A stretch of 64,000 nt of DNA from Xenorhabdus japonica (GTDB lineage Bacteria; Pseudomonadota; Gammaproteobacteria; Enterobacterales; Enterobacteriaceae), in NCBI RefSeq assembly GCF_900115195.1, contig NZ_FOVO01000012.1:1-64000 (forward strand), read 5' to 3'. The translations under genes and the position numbers were made by a program. The notes beneath the pieces were generated by a model. That model saw only the letters and a list, made by a program, of their open reading frames with translations, did not search any database and was not told the DNA's origin. Below are positions 41,034 through 49,904 of the stretch, piece after piece (position 1 is the stretch's first letter; the number at the start of each line of letters is the position of its first letter).

Positions 41034-41810
41034 ATGGATACAATGCCCGTTGCCGAAAGCCATGCTAAAAACCATGTAGCTGGCTCCACTGGTTTACGGA
41101 AAAACCAGAGAAATAAGTGGCGTATCAGCATATCTGTGGCGGTACTCGCATTGTCGGCACTGACATTAGGGGGCTGTGCTTATATCCCGCACAAGCCGCT
41201 GGTGAGAGGGCAGACAACAGCAAACCCCGCCGAAGCGCCTGCTCCCACGCCAAATGGTTCAATTTTTCAAGTTGTCCAACCGGTCTATTACGGTTACCAA
41301 CCACTTTTTGAAGACCGTCGTCCACGTAATATCGGTGATACGCTGACCATTATCTTGCAAGAGAACGTTAGTGCGAGCAAAAATTCTTCGGCCAATGCCA
41401 GTCGAAATGGAAAAACCGGTTTCGTGGCTGCCTTGACCCCTCGTTTCTTGCAGGGTTTGATAGGTGGTGAGAAAACCGATTTGGGCATGGAAGGCAATAA
41501 TGAGTTTGGTGGTAAGGGTGGAGCGAATGCCAACAATACATTCAAGGGCACGATTACCGTGACCGTGAATAAACTGCTGGCAAACGGCAACCTGCATGTG
41601 GTAGGGGAAAAACAGATTGCCATCAATCAGGGAACGGAATTTATTCGTTTCTCTGGCGTTGTTAACCCGCGCACGATTACTGGCAACAATACAGTGAGTT
41701 CCAACCAAGTTGCAGATGCCCGTATTGAATATGTTGGTGATGGCTACATCAACGAATCGCAGCATATGGGTTGGTTGCAACGTTTCTTTATGAATATCTC
41801 ACCGTTTTAA
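41034..41810 (+). CDS. flgH: L-ring lipoprotein FlgH
   Basis: FlgH is the outer-membrane L-ring lipoprotein. A lipobox LTLGGC places the lipidated Cys at residue 48, after a hydrophobic stretch. About 28 polar residues come before it, so the N region is unusually long or the true start is further in; no in-frame ATG lies between residue 4 and the lipobox. The mature part has [17 protein letters not shown] and [22 protein letters not shown], both conserved. Confidence 0.95.
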   Translation: MDTMPVAESHAKNHVAGSTGLRKNQRNKWRISISVAVLALSALTLGGCAYIPHKPLVRGQTTANPAEAPAPTPNGSIFQVVQPVYYGYQPLFEDRRPRNIGDTLTIILQENVSASKNSSANASRNGKTGFVAALTPRFLQGLIGGEKTDLGMEGNNEFGGKGGANANNTFKGTITVTVNKLLANGNLHVVGEKQIAINQGTEFIRFSGVVNPRTITGNNTVSSNQVADARIEYVGDGYINESQHMGWLQRFFMNISPF

Positions 41811-41825
41811 AAGAGGATGGTCAGG

Positions 41826-42944
41826 ATGAGAAAATTAGTCGCCAGCCTTTTTACGCTTTTGTTGGTGTTATCCGGTATGTTCGCGTCTACCCGTGTTTTT
41901 GCGGAGCGTATTCGCGACTTGACGACCATTGAAGGAATTAGGGATAACGCACTGATTGGTTATGGTTTAGTGGTTGGGCTGGATGGAACGGGTGACCAAA
42001 CCATGCAGACGCCTTTTACCACCCAAAGCCTGAGCAATATGCTGTCACAGTTGGGCATTACCGTACCACCCGGTACGAATATGCAGCTTAAGAACGTAGC
42101 TGCTGTAATGGTGACAGCAAAGTTGCCACCTTTCGCACGTTCAGGGCAAAACATTGACGTTGTGGTTTCCTCATTGGGTAATGCCAAGAGCCTGCGTGGT
42201 GGTACATTGCTGATGACCCCGTTGAAAGGAGTGGATAATCAGATCTACGCATTGGCTCAAGGGAATATCCTAGTGGGCGGTGCTGGTGCGAGTGCGGGCG
42301 GAAACAGCATCAAAATCAATCAGCTTGCAGGAGGCCTTATTTCGAATGGTGCGGTGATTGAACGTGAATTGCCGACGCAATTCGGCCAGAAAAGCACGTT
42401 GAACCTGCAATTGAATGATGATGATTTCAGCTTGGCTCAGCAGATTAGTGATGCGATCAACCGTCTGAAAGGCACAGGAACTGCAACACCACTGGATTCC
42501 CGTACCGTTCAGTTGCGTCTGCCAATCGAAAACAGCGAGCAGGTTAAGTTTCTGTCTCAAGTTCAGAATGTAAATATTCGTGTTAATGCTGGCGATGCCA
42601 AAGTGATTTTCAACTCCCGTACAGGATCGGTCGTCATGAATCGCAATGTCACACTGGATAGCTGTGCGATTGCACATGGTAGTCTTTCGGTAACCGTTGA
42701 ACGTCAAACTGCGGTCAGTCAGCCTGATACACCATTGGCAGGAGGAAATACCGTCGTAACTCGCAATACAGCCATTGGCATTCAGGAACAGGGCGGTGCA
42801 TTGCAAAAAGTCAATGCCAGCGCGAATCTGACTCAAGTTATACGGGCATTGAATGCACTTGGTGCAACGCCAACGGATTTGATGTCGATTTTGCAGGCGA
42901 TGGAGGGCGCAGGCTGTCTGCGTGCGAAGTTGGAGATTATCTGA
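41826..42944 (+). CDS. flgI: P-ring protein FlgI
   Basis: FlgI (372 residues) forms the periplasmic P ring around the rod. The signal peptide ends near RVFAE. The mature start [31 protein letters not shown] is the family hallmark. The ATG at 41826, with CAGGA before it, is preferred to one nine bases upstream. Its last base pair overlaps the flgJ start. Confidence 0.97.
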   Translation: MRKLVASLFTLLLVLSGMFASTRVFAERIRDLTTIEGIRDNALIGYGLVVGLDGTGDQTMQTPFTTQSLSNMLSQLGITVPPGTNMQLKNVAAVMVTAKLPPFARSGQNIDVVVSSLGNAKSLRGGTLLMTPLKGVDNQIYALAQGNILVGGAGASAGGNSIKINQLAGGLISNGAVIERELPTQFGQKSTLNLQLNDDDFSLAQQISDAINRLKGTGTATPLDSRTVQLRLPIENSEQVKFLSQVQNVNIRVNAGDAKVIFNSRTGSVVMNRNVTLDSCAIAHGSLSVTVERQTAVSQPDTPLAGGNTVVTRNTAIGIQEQGGALQKVNASANLTQVIRALNALGATPTDLMSILQAMEGAGCLRAKLEII

Positions 42945-43909
42945 TGAATGATTTTCTGACGATGCCCAATGCTGCTTACGATGTTAATTCGCTGCATTCA
43001 TTGAAAGCTAAACTGTCACAGGAACCACAACAAGGGCTACGGCAAGTAGCCCAACAACTGGAAGGTGTCTTCGTTCAGATGATGCTGAAAAGCATGCGTT
43101 CCTCATTACCACAGGATGGTATGTTGAGCAGTGACCAGACGCGTTTTTATACTTCGATGTACGATCAGCAAATTGCACAAGACCTTTCTCAAAAGGGATT
43201 GGGGTTTGCTGATATGATCGTCAAGCAATTCTCTAACGCTAATAATATGCCTAGTGAATTGGCAGGCACGATGCCGATGCCGCTGGACAATGAAATCCTG
43301 CAAACATTACCGAAGCAGGCATTGGAACAATTCATGCGCCGGGCTATACCTGAAGACGCATCTTCATCTTTCTCCAATGGAGCCATTAAGTCGAAGCCAT
43401 TGCCAATGCAAAGCGCCAGCTTTGTTTCCATGCTTTCCGTACCGGCACAGTTGGCAAGCCAGCAAAGCGGTATTCCTCACTTATTGATTATTGCGCAGGC
43501 CGCACTGGAGTCAGGTTGGGGACAACGGGAAATTCTGACCGCAGAAGGCAAACCGAGCTATAACCTGTTTGGCATCAAAGCGGGGAAACACTGGAAAGGG
43601 CCTGTCACCAATATTATGACGACGGAATATATTGAGGGTGAGCCGAAGAAATTACAGGACGGCTTTCGTGTGTATGGTTCTTATGTGGAAGCGATAACGG
43701 ATTACGTCAAGTTGCTGACAGAAAATCCCCGCTACGTCAAAGTCGCTCAATCCACGACAGCAGAGCAGGGGGCGTACTCTTTGCAGGATGCGGGATACGC
43801 TACCGATCCTGGTTATGCCAAAAAATTAGTGTCACTGATTCAGCAGTTAAAAAATACCGGCAATCAGATGGCAAAAGCCTATGCCTATGATTTAGATAAC
43901 TTATTTTAA
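42944..43909 (+). CDS. flgJ: Rod cap and peptidoglycan hydrolase FlgJ
   Basis: FlgJ (321 residues) caps the rod with its N-terminal domain (KAKLSQEPQQGLRQVAQQLEGVFVQMMLKSMR) and opens the cell wall with its C-terminal glucosaminidase domain. The catalytic Glu lies in AQAALESGWGQREI (about residue 190), followed by NLFGIKAG and the FRVYGSYVEAITDYVKLL stretch. Both domains are full length, as in enterics. Confidence 0.97.
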   Translation: MNDFLTMPNAAYDVNSLHSLKAKLSQEPQQGLRQVAQQLEGVFVQMMLKSMRSSLPQDGMLSSDQTRFYTSMYDQQIAQDLSQKGLGFADMIVKQFSNANNMPSELAGTMPMPLDNEILQTLPKQALEQFMRRAIPEDASSSFSNGAIKSKPLPMQSASFVSMLSVPAQLASQQSGIPHLLIIAQAALESGWGQREILTAEGKPSYNLFGIKAGKHWKGPVTNIMTTEYIEGEPKKLQDGFRVYGSYVEAITDYVKLLTENPRYVKVAQSTTAEQGAYSLQDAGYATDPGYAKKLVSLIQQLKNTGNQMAKAYAYDLDNLF

Positions 43910-43956
43910 TCAATCTGATTTTAAGTGGTGGGTATCGAAATCAAGAGCATTTTTGT

Positions 43957-43983
43957 TCAAGGAACAGGGAGCTTTGCCGATAA
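43957..43983 (+). promoter_or_regulatory. Sigma-28 promoter of flgKL
   Basis: TCAA at 43957-43960, a 15-base spacer, then a perfect GCCGATAA at 43976-43983. The -35 box differs from TAAA by one base. It lies about 60 bases before flgK. Confidence 0.85.
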
Positions 43984-44045
43984 CTGTAACAGTGAATGAC
44001 CTCCTATCAATGATAGGTTTAAAGAAAACGTAAAAGGATCTACAC

Positions 44046-45686
44046 ATGTCCAATAGTCTAATGAATACTGCCATGAGTGGTATTAATGCCGCGCAGGTGG
44101 CAATGGGTGTAGTGGGTAATAACATTGCCAACTCCAAAAACGCGGACTATAACCGACAGACTACCGTGATAACGCAAAATAATGGAGCCATGTCGCCAGC
44201 GGGGTTTGTCGGCAACGGAGTGGTTGTCAGCACCATTAACCGTGAATACAATGAGTTCATCAACCAGCAATACAATGAGGCACAAACTAAATACGCCGCA
44301 TTGAATGCCCAGAACGAACAGATCACTAAAATTAATAATCTATTGGCAGATAGAAACACTAACCTGTCCAATTCTATCGAAGATGTCTTCAAGAGTTTGG
44401 GAGCTGTTGAAAGCAATGCGGAAGACAGCGCTGCCAGAACGACGGTGTTGGGTAAAGTGGAAAGCTTAGTTAGCCGATTCAAAGAAGCTGATGGTTTTCT
44501 GAGCCAGATAGATGACAGCATTAATTTCCAAATTGAACAAAATGTTAAAGGGATCAATCAATACGCGGAAGAAATTGCCAAGCTGAACAATGAAATTACG
44601 CGTATGCGTAGTACAGGCAGGGGCGAACCGCTGGCGTTGCTGGATAGGCGTGATGAAGCGGTTAACCAATTAAATCAATTGGTGGAAGTCAACGTCGTTA
44701 AGCAGGATGGTGACACTTATAACGTCTCATTCGGTGGTGGCATGATGCTGGTATCGGGCAATAAGTCCTATCAGATGGAAGCGATCCCATCCAGCACTGA
44801 CAGTGGTCGTATCACGCTGGGCTATAACAATGGTACAGTCGGCACCAAAGAAATTGATGAACGCTTTATCTCCCAAGGCGCATTGGGCGGTGCATTACAA
44901 GTGCGCAAAGAAGAGGTGGATTCAACCCGCAATAAATTGAACCAACTGGCTTTGGTGATGGCGGATCAATTCAATCAGGTGCAGAATGGCGGTTTTGACC
45001 TGCACAACGAGAAAGGTGTTGATTTCTTTAATTTCACTAAACCTGGCGTCATTTCCAATAGCAACAATAAAGGCACGGCTGAGATTACGGTGGAATATAC
45101 CGATACCACCAAAGTAAAAGCGAGTGACTATACCCTCAAATTTGAAGGTGGAGATTGGAAAGTTCAGCGTGTTTCTGACAGAGAGATGATCCCAGTGAAA
45201 AAAGGCGGGGATACGCTGGAGTTTGATGGTCTGAAAGTCAAGATCGATTCTGCCAAGGCAGAAGAACACGATGCTTACACCCTGAAAACGGTCAGCAATG
45301 TCGTGGCAACCTTGAAAGTGAATCTGAAAGATTCTTCCAAATTGGCGACGGCCAGTGTCAAAAATGCCGGCCAAAGCGATAACCGTAATACGAAGAAATT
45401 CCTTGAATTACAGAATAAGAAGTTGGTTGATGGAAAATCCTCCTTTGCAGGAGCGTACGCATCACTGGTCAGTACTGTAGGCACCTCTGCAAATAAAATT
45501 CAAGGGCATGTCGAAACGCAGGGGAACATCGTTGATAAGATAAATTCAACTCGCCAATCTATTTCTGGTGTCAATATGGATGAAGAATACGGCGAATTGC
45601 AACGCTTGCAGCAGTATTATCTGGCAAATGCCCGCGTGATCCAGACTGCAACAACATTGTTCGATGCGATTTTGAATATTCGTTAA
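44046..45686 (+). CDS. flgK: Hook-filament junction protein FlgK (HAP1)
   Basis: FlgK (546 residues) is the first junction protein between hook and filament. The N-terminal MSNSLMNTAMSGINAAQVAM and NNIANSKNADYNRQTTV, and the C-terminal ISGVNMDEEYGELQRLQQYYLANARVIQ helix, are typical. The central variable region has diverged. It is co-transcribed with flgL from the sigma-28 promoter. Confidence 0.97.
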   Translation: MSNSLMNTAMSGINAAQVAMGVVGNNIANSKNADYNRQTTVITQNNGAMSPAGFVGNGVVVSTINREYNEFINQQYNEAQTKYAALNAQNEQITKINNLLADRNTNLSNSIEDVFKSLGAVESNAEDSAARTTVLGKVESLVSRFKEADGFLSQIDDSINFQIEQNVKGINQYAEEIAKLNNEITRMRSTGRGEPLALLDRRDEAVNQLNQLVEVNVVKQDGDTYNVSFGGGMMLVSGNKSYQMEAIPSSTDSGRITLGYNNGTVGTKEIDERFISQGALGGALQVRKEEVDSTRNKLNQLALVMADQFNQVQNGGFDLHNEKGVDFFNFTKPGVISNSNNKGTAEITVEYTDTTKVKASDYTLKFEGGDWKVQRVSDREMIPVKKGGDTLEFDGLKVKIDSAKAEEHDAYTLKTVSNVVATLKVNLKDSSKLATASVKNAGQSDNRNTKKFLELQNKKLVDGKSSFAGAYASLVSTVGTSANKIQGHVETQGNIVDKINSTRQSISGVNMDEEYGELQRLQQYYLANARVIQTATTLFDAILNIR

Positions 45687-45722
45687 TCACCGTTTGGCTG
45701 AAGATAAAAAGGGAATGATATT

Positions 45723-46688
45723 GTGCGTGTAAGTACGAATCAATTATATACTCAGAAAATGAATGGGATTTTTGGCGCCCAATCAAAATTTATGAAATCG
45801 GGTGAGCAACTGTCGAGTGGTCGTCGGGTAATTAATCCATCCGATGATCCTTTGGCGGCTTCGCAGTACATCATGGTTTCTCAATCTGAATCGAAAAACC
45901 AGCAATTTGTCACTGTTCGTGACTTTGCCAAAAATACCATGTCAGCACAGTTAAACATTACCAATAATGTTGTAACAGCTACCACTAGTGTTTTGAGTGC
46001 ATGGGTGGCAGCCTCAGATAAGACTAGTGATCAAGATCGTGCATCCTATGCACAGCAGTTGGAAGGTCTTAAACAAGAATTGCTGAATTTAAGTAATAAA
46101 ACCGATGGGAATAATCGTTATATTTTTGCTGGCTACAAGACGGATGTACCGCCTTTCGTCGCAGATAGCAGTGGAAAGGTGAGCTATGTCGGTGGTCATG
46201 AACAAATAACGCAGAAAGTAGATGATAACCGTTCGATGATTATCGCTCATACCGGCCAGCAGGTCTTTTTATCCCAGCCCAGCAAACCGATCAAAGAACC
46301 TGATGGCAAAACTAACAGTGAATCAGATATTTTCGCTTCCATTGATATGGCGATCAAGGCACTGGACGTTTCGTACAGCACGGCAAGTGAGGACGAAAAA
46401 AACGAAGCCAAGGAATTGATGGATAAAGCTAACCGTGGTATTCGCAATAGCCTAGAAAACTTCTATTCCGTGCAAGCCGTGTTGGGTTTGCAGCTTGATG
46501 AGCTGGATAAGTTAGATGCGCTTAGTGATGAACGTAGGACATTGAATGAAGTGCGTAAAGGAGAATTAGTTAATGTCGATTTGGTATCCACTATTTCCGA
46601 TTACCGCCAGCAACAAGCTGCATTGCAAGCTTCCTTCATCGCATTTACTGACTTAAAAGGCATGTCTTTGTTTGAGATGCATCGCTAA
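45723..46688 (+). CDS. flgL: Hook-filament junction protein FlgL (HAP3)
   Basis: FlgL (321 residues) is the second junction protein. The N terminus RVSTNQLYTQKMNGIF, the SGRRVINPSDDPLAASQ motif and the C-terminal ISDYRQQQAALQASFIAFTDLKGMSLF helix are intact. The start is GTG, with AAGGGA nine bases upstream. It is the last flagellar gene before the inserted NRPS region. Confidence 0.96.
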   Translation: MRVSTNQLYTQKMNGIFGAQSKFMKSGEQLSSGRRVINPSDDPLAASQYIMVSQSESKNQQFVTVRDFAKNTMSAQLNITNNVVTATTSVLSAWVAASDKTSDQDRASYAQQLEGLKQELLNLSNKTDGNNRYIFAGYKTDVPPFVADSSGKVSYVGGHEQITQKVDDNRSMIIAHTGQQVFLSQPSKPIKEPDGKTNSESDIFASIDMAIKALDVSYSTASEDEKNEAKELMDKANRGIRNSLENFYSVQAVLGLQLDELDKLDALSDERRTLNEVRKGELVNVDLVSTISDYRQQQAALQASFIAFTDLKGMSLFEMHR

Positions 46689-46721
46689 CCAAAATTAGGT
46701 ATATAGCGCTTTTCATTGTAG

Positions 46722-46783
46722 GCCCTTGTTCTTTCCCCATTGAATTTGGAAGGTGATTTGGGAAGTCAAGGGCTTATTTTTTG
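46722..46783 (+). terminator. Probable terminator after flgL
   Basis: GCCCTTG at 46722-46728 pairs with CAAGGGC at 46767-46773, followed by TTATTTTTTG. The loop is long (38 bases), so the prediction is only fair. Confidence 0.5.
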
Positions 46784-46801
46784 TTTTCATTTTTGAATTT
46801 G

Positions 46802-47068
46802 TTGCAGCTGCGGCATCAAAATAATGTTCGTTTTGGTCATCGAAACATTAAACGTCGGATACGGCCGATATCAGGCTTCAAATCATTTCGCCGGACCCAA
46901 ACGATTTTAGCAGGGATAGAGCTCGTTTCAATGCTTCGTAAAGAGCAATACTTATAACCAGAAGAGAAGATATTGTCACCGGCAGGGAGGTTTTATCGAT
47001 TGACTGCGCAAATAGCAATTAACCCCGCATTTGACATCTATAATGATTTTGTTCCAGATGTTGGTTAG
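46802..47068 (+). pseudogene. C-terminal remnant of an IS6-family transposase
   Basis: A single frame reads NNVRFGHRNIKRRIRPISGF, then KSFRRTQTILAGIELVSMLRK, an in-frame TAA at 46955-46957, and continues EEKILSPAGRFYRLTAQIA to a stop at 47068. The KRRIRPxxGFKSF and LAGIELxxMLRK text is the C terminus of IS6/IS26-type DDE transposases. The catalytic core is absent. It marks the flgL side of the inserted block. Confidence 0.75.
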
Positions 47069-47153
47069 AGGTTGATTCTTTCATAAAACAAGGGTGAACC
47101 CATAGTTCTAAAAGAGTGGTTCTAAAAGAATTGATTATCTCAAGTTTTATTTT

Positions 47154-47192
47154 TTAAGCATTAATTCCCCTAAAGGGGGAATTAATGCTTAA
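47154..47192. repeat. Strong 17-bp inverted repeat
   Basis: TTAAGCATTAATTCCCC and its exact complement are separated by five bases. It lies 23 bases past the stop of the esterase gene. Neither side has a T run on the right strand, so it is not a standard intrinsic terminator, though it may end that transcript. Confidence 0.6.
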
Positions 47193-47214
47193 TACGTTAA
47201 TAAATCGTATCAAT

Positions 47215-48144
47215 TTATATTTTAACACCATGATAGCCGGATAAAATTAATTCCCATTCCTGTTGAGCAAACCAAGTTTGAGTATCACCATTATAATGCA
47301 TTTCATCGGGTAGGAAGACGCCATATTCAGAAGCAATGCCAGTGTAATTTGGCGAATTTCGTGCATCAATCAACGTACGGTATTTAGGAGCCACAGCAAT
47401 GACATCTTTAATTGCTTCATCCACATAGCTGGTATTGAGAGGATCGAACGCTACCGAAAGCGGGTAATATAATCGCCATGGGATCTGACGGGAGCCAATG
47501 GCATGACTGATGCCAGTGATGATACGGGTAAAATTCATCTCTGATGCTTTGGCCGCTGCTAAACTCTCAGTTTCTGCTTCCCATTGGTTCCAATGTACTG
47601 CCAGAATGCGTGGATTTTTGCCCATCTTGCGCAATGACTCAACTGCCATGCGTAAGGTTCTAATCGCGCGGGGATAAAGGGATTCTACATCTTTTGGATC
47701 GCGCTCTGGTGCCCAGCGATTATCGGGAGGGTTATTTAAGTACATGCCCTGACCGCCGTAACCCATTAAAATCACATAAAGATCGGGTAAATTCAGCGTA
47801 TTACCCTGATTAATATGAGCTTGCCAGAATTTAGCGAAACGGTTGGCGATATTGTAAGGATGATCTTGATTACCACGTGCTAAACCGACAGGAGCACCAA
47901 TATTGGCATTACCAAAACTGGTCAATCCTGTCCAATTAATGGTAGTAAAGTTGACGCTATAGATTTCTGGCAGGGATAGAGTGAATACATTATTTAATCC
48001 CTGGGTAATTCTTTCATCTGGTAGCAGCAGTGTACCGTGACCATAGCTATTAGACTGCCCAAGAACGATGAAAAGAGGAGCATCATTGGCTTCCCATGAC
48101 AAATATTTCATTTCGGGAGAGTGAAGCGGTTTGTATGTCATCAT
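47215..48144 (-). CDS. SASA/SGNH-type carbohydrate esterase-like protein
   Basis: The 309-residue protein has the GQSN motif (residues 29-32, nucleophile Ser31) typical of the sialate O-acetylesterase/acetyl-xylan esterase (SASA) group, the glycine in GYGGQG as oxyanion residue, and a C-terminal DEMHYNG with the likely catalytic Asp/His. There is no signal peptide, so it is probably cytoplasmic. The substrate is unknown. It is divergent from the DUF1349/SDR pair. A role in trimming a carbohydrate or in tailoring the NRPS product is speculation from position alone. Confidence 0.7.
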   Translation of the reverse strand: MMTYKPLHSPEMKYLSWEANDAPLFIVLGQSNSYGHGTLLLPDERITQGLNNVFTLSLPEIYSVNFTTINWTGLTSFGNANIGAPVGLARGNQDHPYNIANRFAKFWQAHINQGNTLNLPDLYVILMGYGGQGMYLNNPPDNRWAPERDPKDVESLYPRAIRTLRMAVESLRKMGKNPRILAVHWNQWEAETESLAAAKASEMNFTRIITGISHAIGSRQIPWRLYYPLSVAFDPLNTSYVDEAIKDVIAVAPKYRTLIDARNSPNYTGIASEYGVFLPDEMHYNGDTQTWFAQQEWELILSGYHGVKI

Positions 48145-48465
48145 TGTCTCCTTAAAATATATGAATTAATTAGATGTCGCACTCCTTGCCAAAAAATTAT
48201 TTATGTCAGATAAAGTATAAATAGTTAATCAATCCGATCTATTTTGCAATACGATTCATGTCTCACTGAAATTCCACAAGAGAATTTTCATATTGCTATC
48301 AATTAATGGTTCATCCAGCATAAAAAAAGACATAGCAGAATAAATTAGAAAAATATTTAGTATTATCTACCCATGCGGAATTATGTGATGAGATTTTATA
48401 TCTTGTTCTTGAAAATGGCGTAAATTCGTTAATTGCATTTGATATTACACAGTGAGAATCCCGAC
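48145..48465. other. Divergent intergenic region
   Basis: About 320 AT-rich bases between the esterase gene (minus) and the DUF1349 gene (plus). It should hold both promoters. No operator or repeat was recognised. Confidence 0.4.
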
Positions 48466-49068
48466 ATGCTGAAACATGTTTTTACAAAACTACCCAAAAA
48501 TAGCACGGTTAATTGGCTTAATCCCCCGCCTTATTGGGAAACTGATATGGGATTGTGCAGAATGAAACCTGCATCTGGGACGGATTTTTGGCGGGAAACG
48601 TATTTTGGTCATACAGCGGATAACGGACATGCTTTATTGGCTTCTTTCTGTAGCAATATTGTGATTTCAACGGATGTTATTTTTTCACCTCAGCATGATT
48701 ATGATCAGGCTGGATTAATGATCCGTTTGTCCGATAAAAATTGGATAAAGTTTTCCGTGGAACTGGAGCCAGACAAAACGATTAAGCTTGGTACTACAGT
48801 GACATCGCAAGGAATATCTGATTGGTCTGGTGAAGTGATAGCGACTATTGATACATTGATAGCTCCGATTACCCTAATTGCTGAAATATCATCGGGAGCC
48901 TGTTTGTTATCCATGAGACAAGGTGATGAATTGGCACAAACCGTCAGAATCACACCATTGCCGCTAGTAAAATCCAATGAAGCATGGGCTGGTATCTATG
49001 CTGCTTGCCCACGGGAATCCGGGTTTATAGCTAACTTTGAAAACACATCAATGAGGACAAGAAAATGA
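48466..49068 (+). CDS. DUF1349 (concanavalin-like fold) protein
   Basis: The 200-residue protein matches the DUF1349/YesU-type family. The signs are the N-terminal pattern of WLNPPPYW followed by FWRETYFG, and the middle segment YDQAGLMIRLSDKNWIKFSVEL. The fold is a beta-sandwich related to lectins and glycosidase accessory domains; the function is not established. The ATG at 48466 is preferred to a TTG 33 bases upstream. Its stop overlaps the start of the dehydrogenase gene (ATGA), so the two are co-translated. Confidence 0.7.
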   Translation: MLKHVFTKLPKNSTVNWLNPPPYWETDMGLCRMKPASGTDFWRETYFGHTADNGHALLASFCSNIVISTDVIFSPQHDYDQAGLMIRLSDKNWIKFSVELEPDKTIKLGTTVTSQGISDWSGEVIATIDTLIAPITLIAEISSGACLLSMRQGDELAQTVRITPLPLVKSNEAWAGIYAACPRESGFIANFENTSMRTRK

Positions 49069-49823
49069 TTCGATTTGAGGATAAGGTTGTCATTATTACT
49101 GGCGCAGGCAGCGGCATTGGCGAAGCTACAGCAAAGCGTTTTTCACAAGAGGGAGCCATTGTTATATTGGCTGGGCGAGATACCGATAAGCTTAACCGTG
49201 TATTCAGTGAATTGTCATCGAATAAAGCGTTGGTGATTCAAACAGATGTAATAAACCGTGAGTCGGCCAAACACATGGTTGATGAGACGATCAGACATTT
49301 TGGCCGGATAGATATTCTGGTTAATAACGCAGGTGTATATGCGATTGGCGATTTATTGAGTGTTTCGCAGGAAGAAGGTAATGATGTTCTGGCTACTAAT
49401 CTTAATGGTGTACTCAATTGTAGTTATTTTGCGTTGCCGCATTTAATCGAAAGTAAAGGATGTATTGTTAATAATGCCTCCGTATCAGGGTTAGGGGCCG
49501 ATTGGGGAAGTGTTCATTATTGTGCGGCAAAAGGCGCAGTGGTTAACTTAACCCGTGCCATGGCGTTGGATCATGGAGCACAAGGTGTTCGTGTCAATGC
49601 GGTGTGCCCAAGTTTAGTGATGACACCTATGACTGCACGTTTTGACGATGAAACTCTGCAACATTTTAATAACCGCATTCCGTTAAAAAGAGCGGGTCAA
49701 CCTTCCGACGTCGCAGCAGCCATTGCATTTTTGGCCAGTGATGATGCCAGTTTCATTAATGGTGTGAACCTGCCGATAGATGGTGGGGTAACCGCATCCA
49801 GTGGTCAGCCTAATTTTAATTGA
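49065..49823 (+). CDS. Short-chain dehydrogenase/reductase
   Basis: The 252-residue classical SDR should be an NAD(P)-dependent oxidoreductase in the cytoplasm. It has the cofactor motif TGAGSGIG (residues 12-19), NNAG near residue 90, and the catalytic Ser near 139 with Tyr/Lys in YCAAK (about residues 151-155). The C terminus has the usual FINGVNLPIDGG. The acidic or basic residue after the second strand (AGRDTDK) suggests NADP may be used. The substrate is unknown. Overlap with the DUF1349 gene indicates a shared operon. Confidence 0.92.
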   Translation: MIRFEDKVVIITGAGSGIGEATAKRFSQEGAIVILAGRDTDKLNRVFSELSSNKALVIQTDVINRESAKHMVDETIRHFGRIDILVNNAGVYAIGDLLSVSQEEGNDVLATNLNGVLNCSYFALPHLIESKGCIVNNASVSGLGADWGSVHYCAAKGAVVNLTRAMALDHGAQGVRVNAVCPSLVMTPMTARFDDETLQHFNNRIPLKRAGQPSDVAAAIAFLASDDASFINGVNLPIDGGVTASSGQPNFN

Positions 49824-49867
49824 ACAAATTTAATTGAAGATATTGCCTATTGAATAAATGATCGAAA

Positions 49868-49896
49868 AAGCGGCTCCACTATCCTTGGAGCCGCTT
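49868..49896. terminator. Bidirectional terminator between the SDR gene and the NRPS gene
   Basis: A perfect 11-bp stem AAGCGGCTCCA / TGGAGCCGCTT with a 7-base loop, flanked by an A run on the left and a T run on the right. It can stop transcription from both convergent genes. Confidence 0.93.
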
Positions 49897-49904
49897 TTTT
49901 CCGG

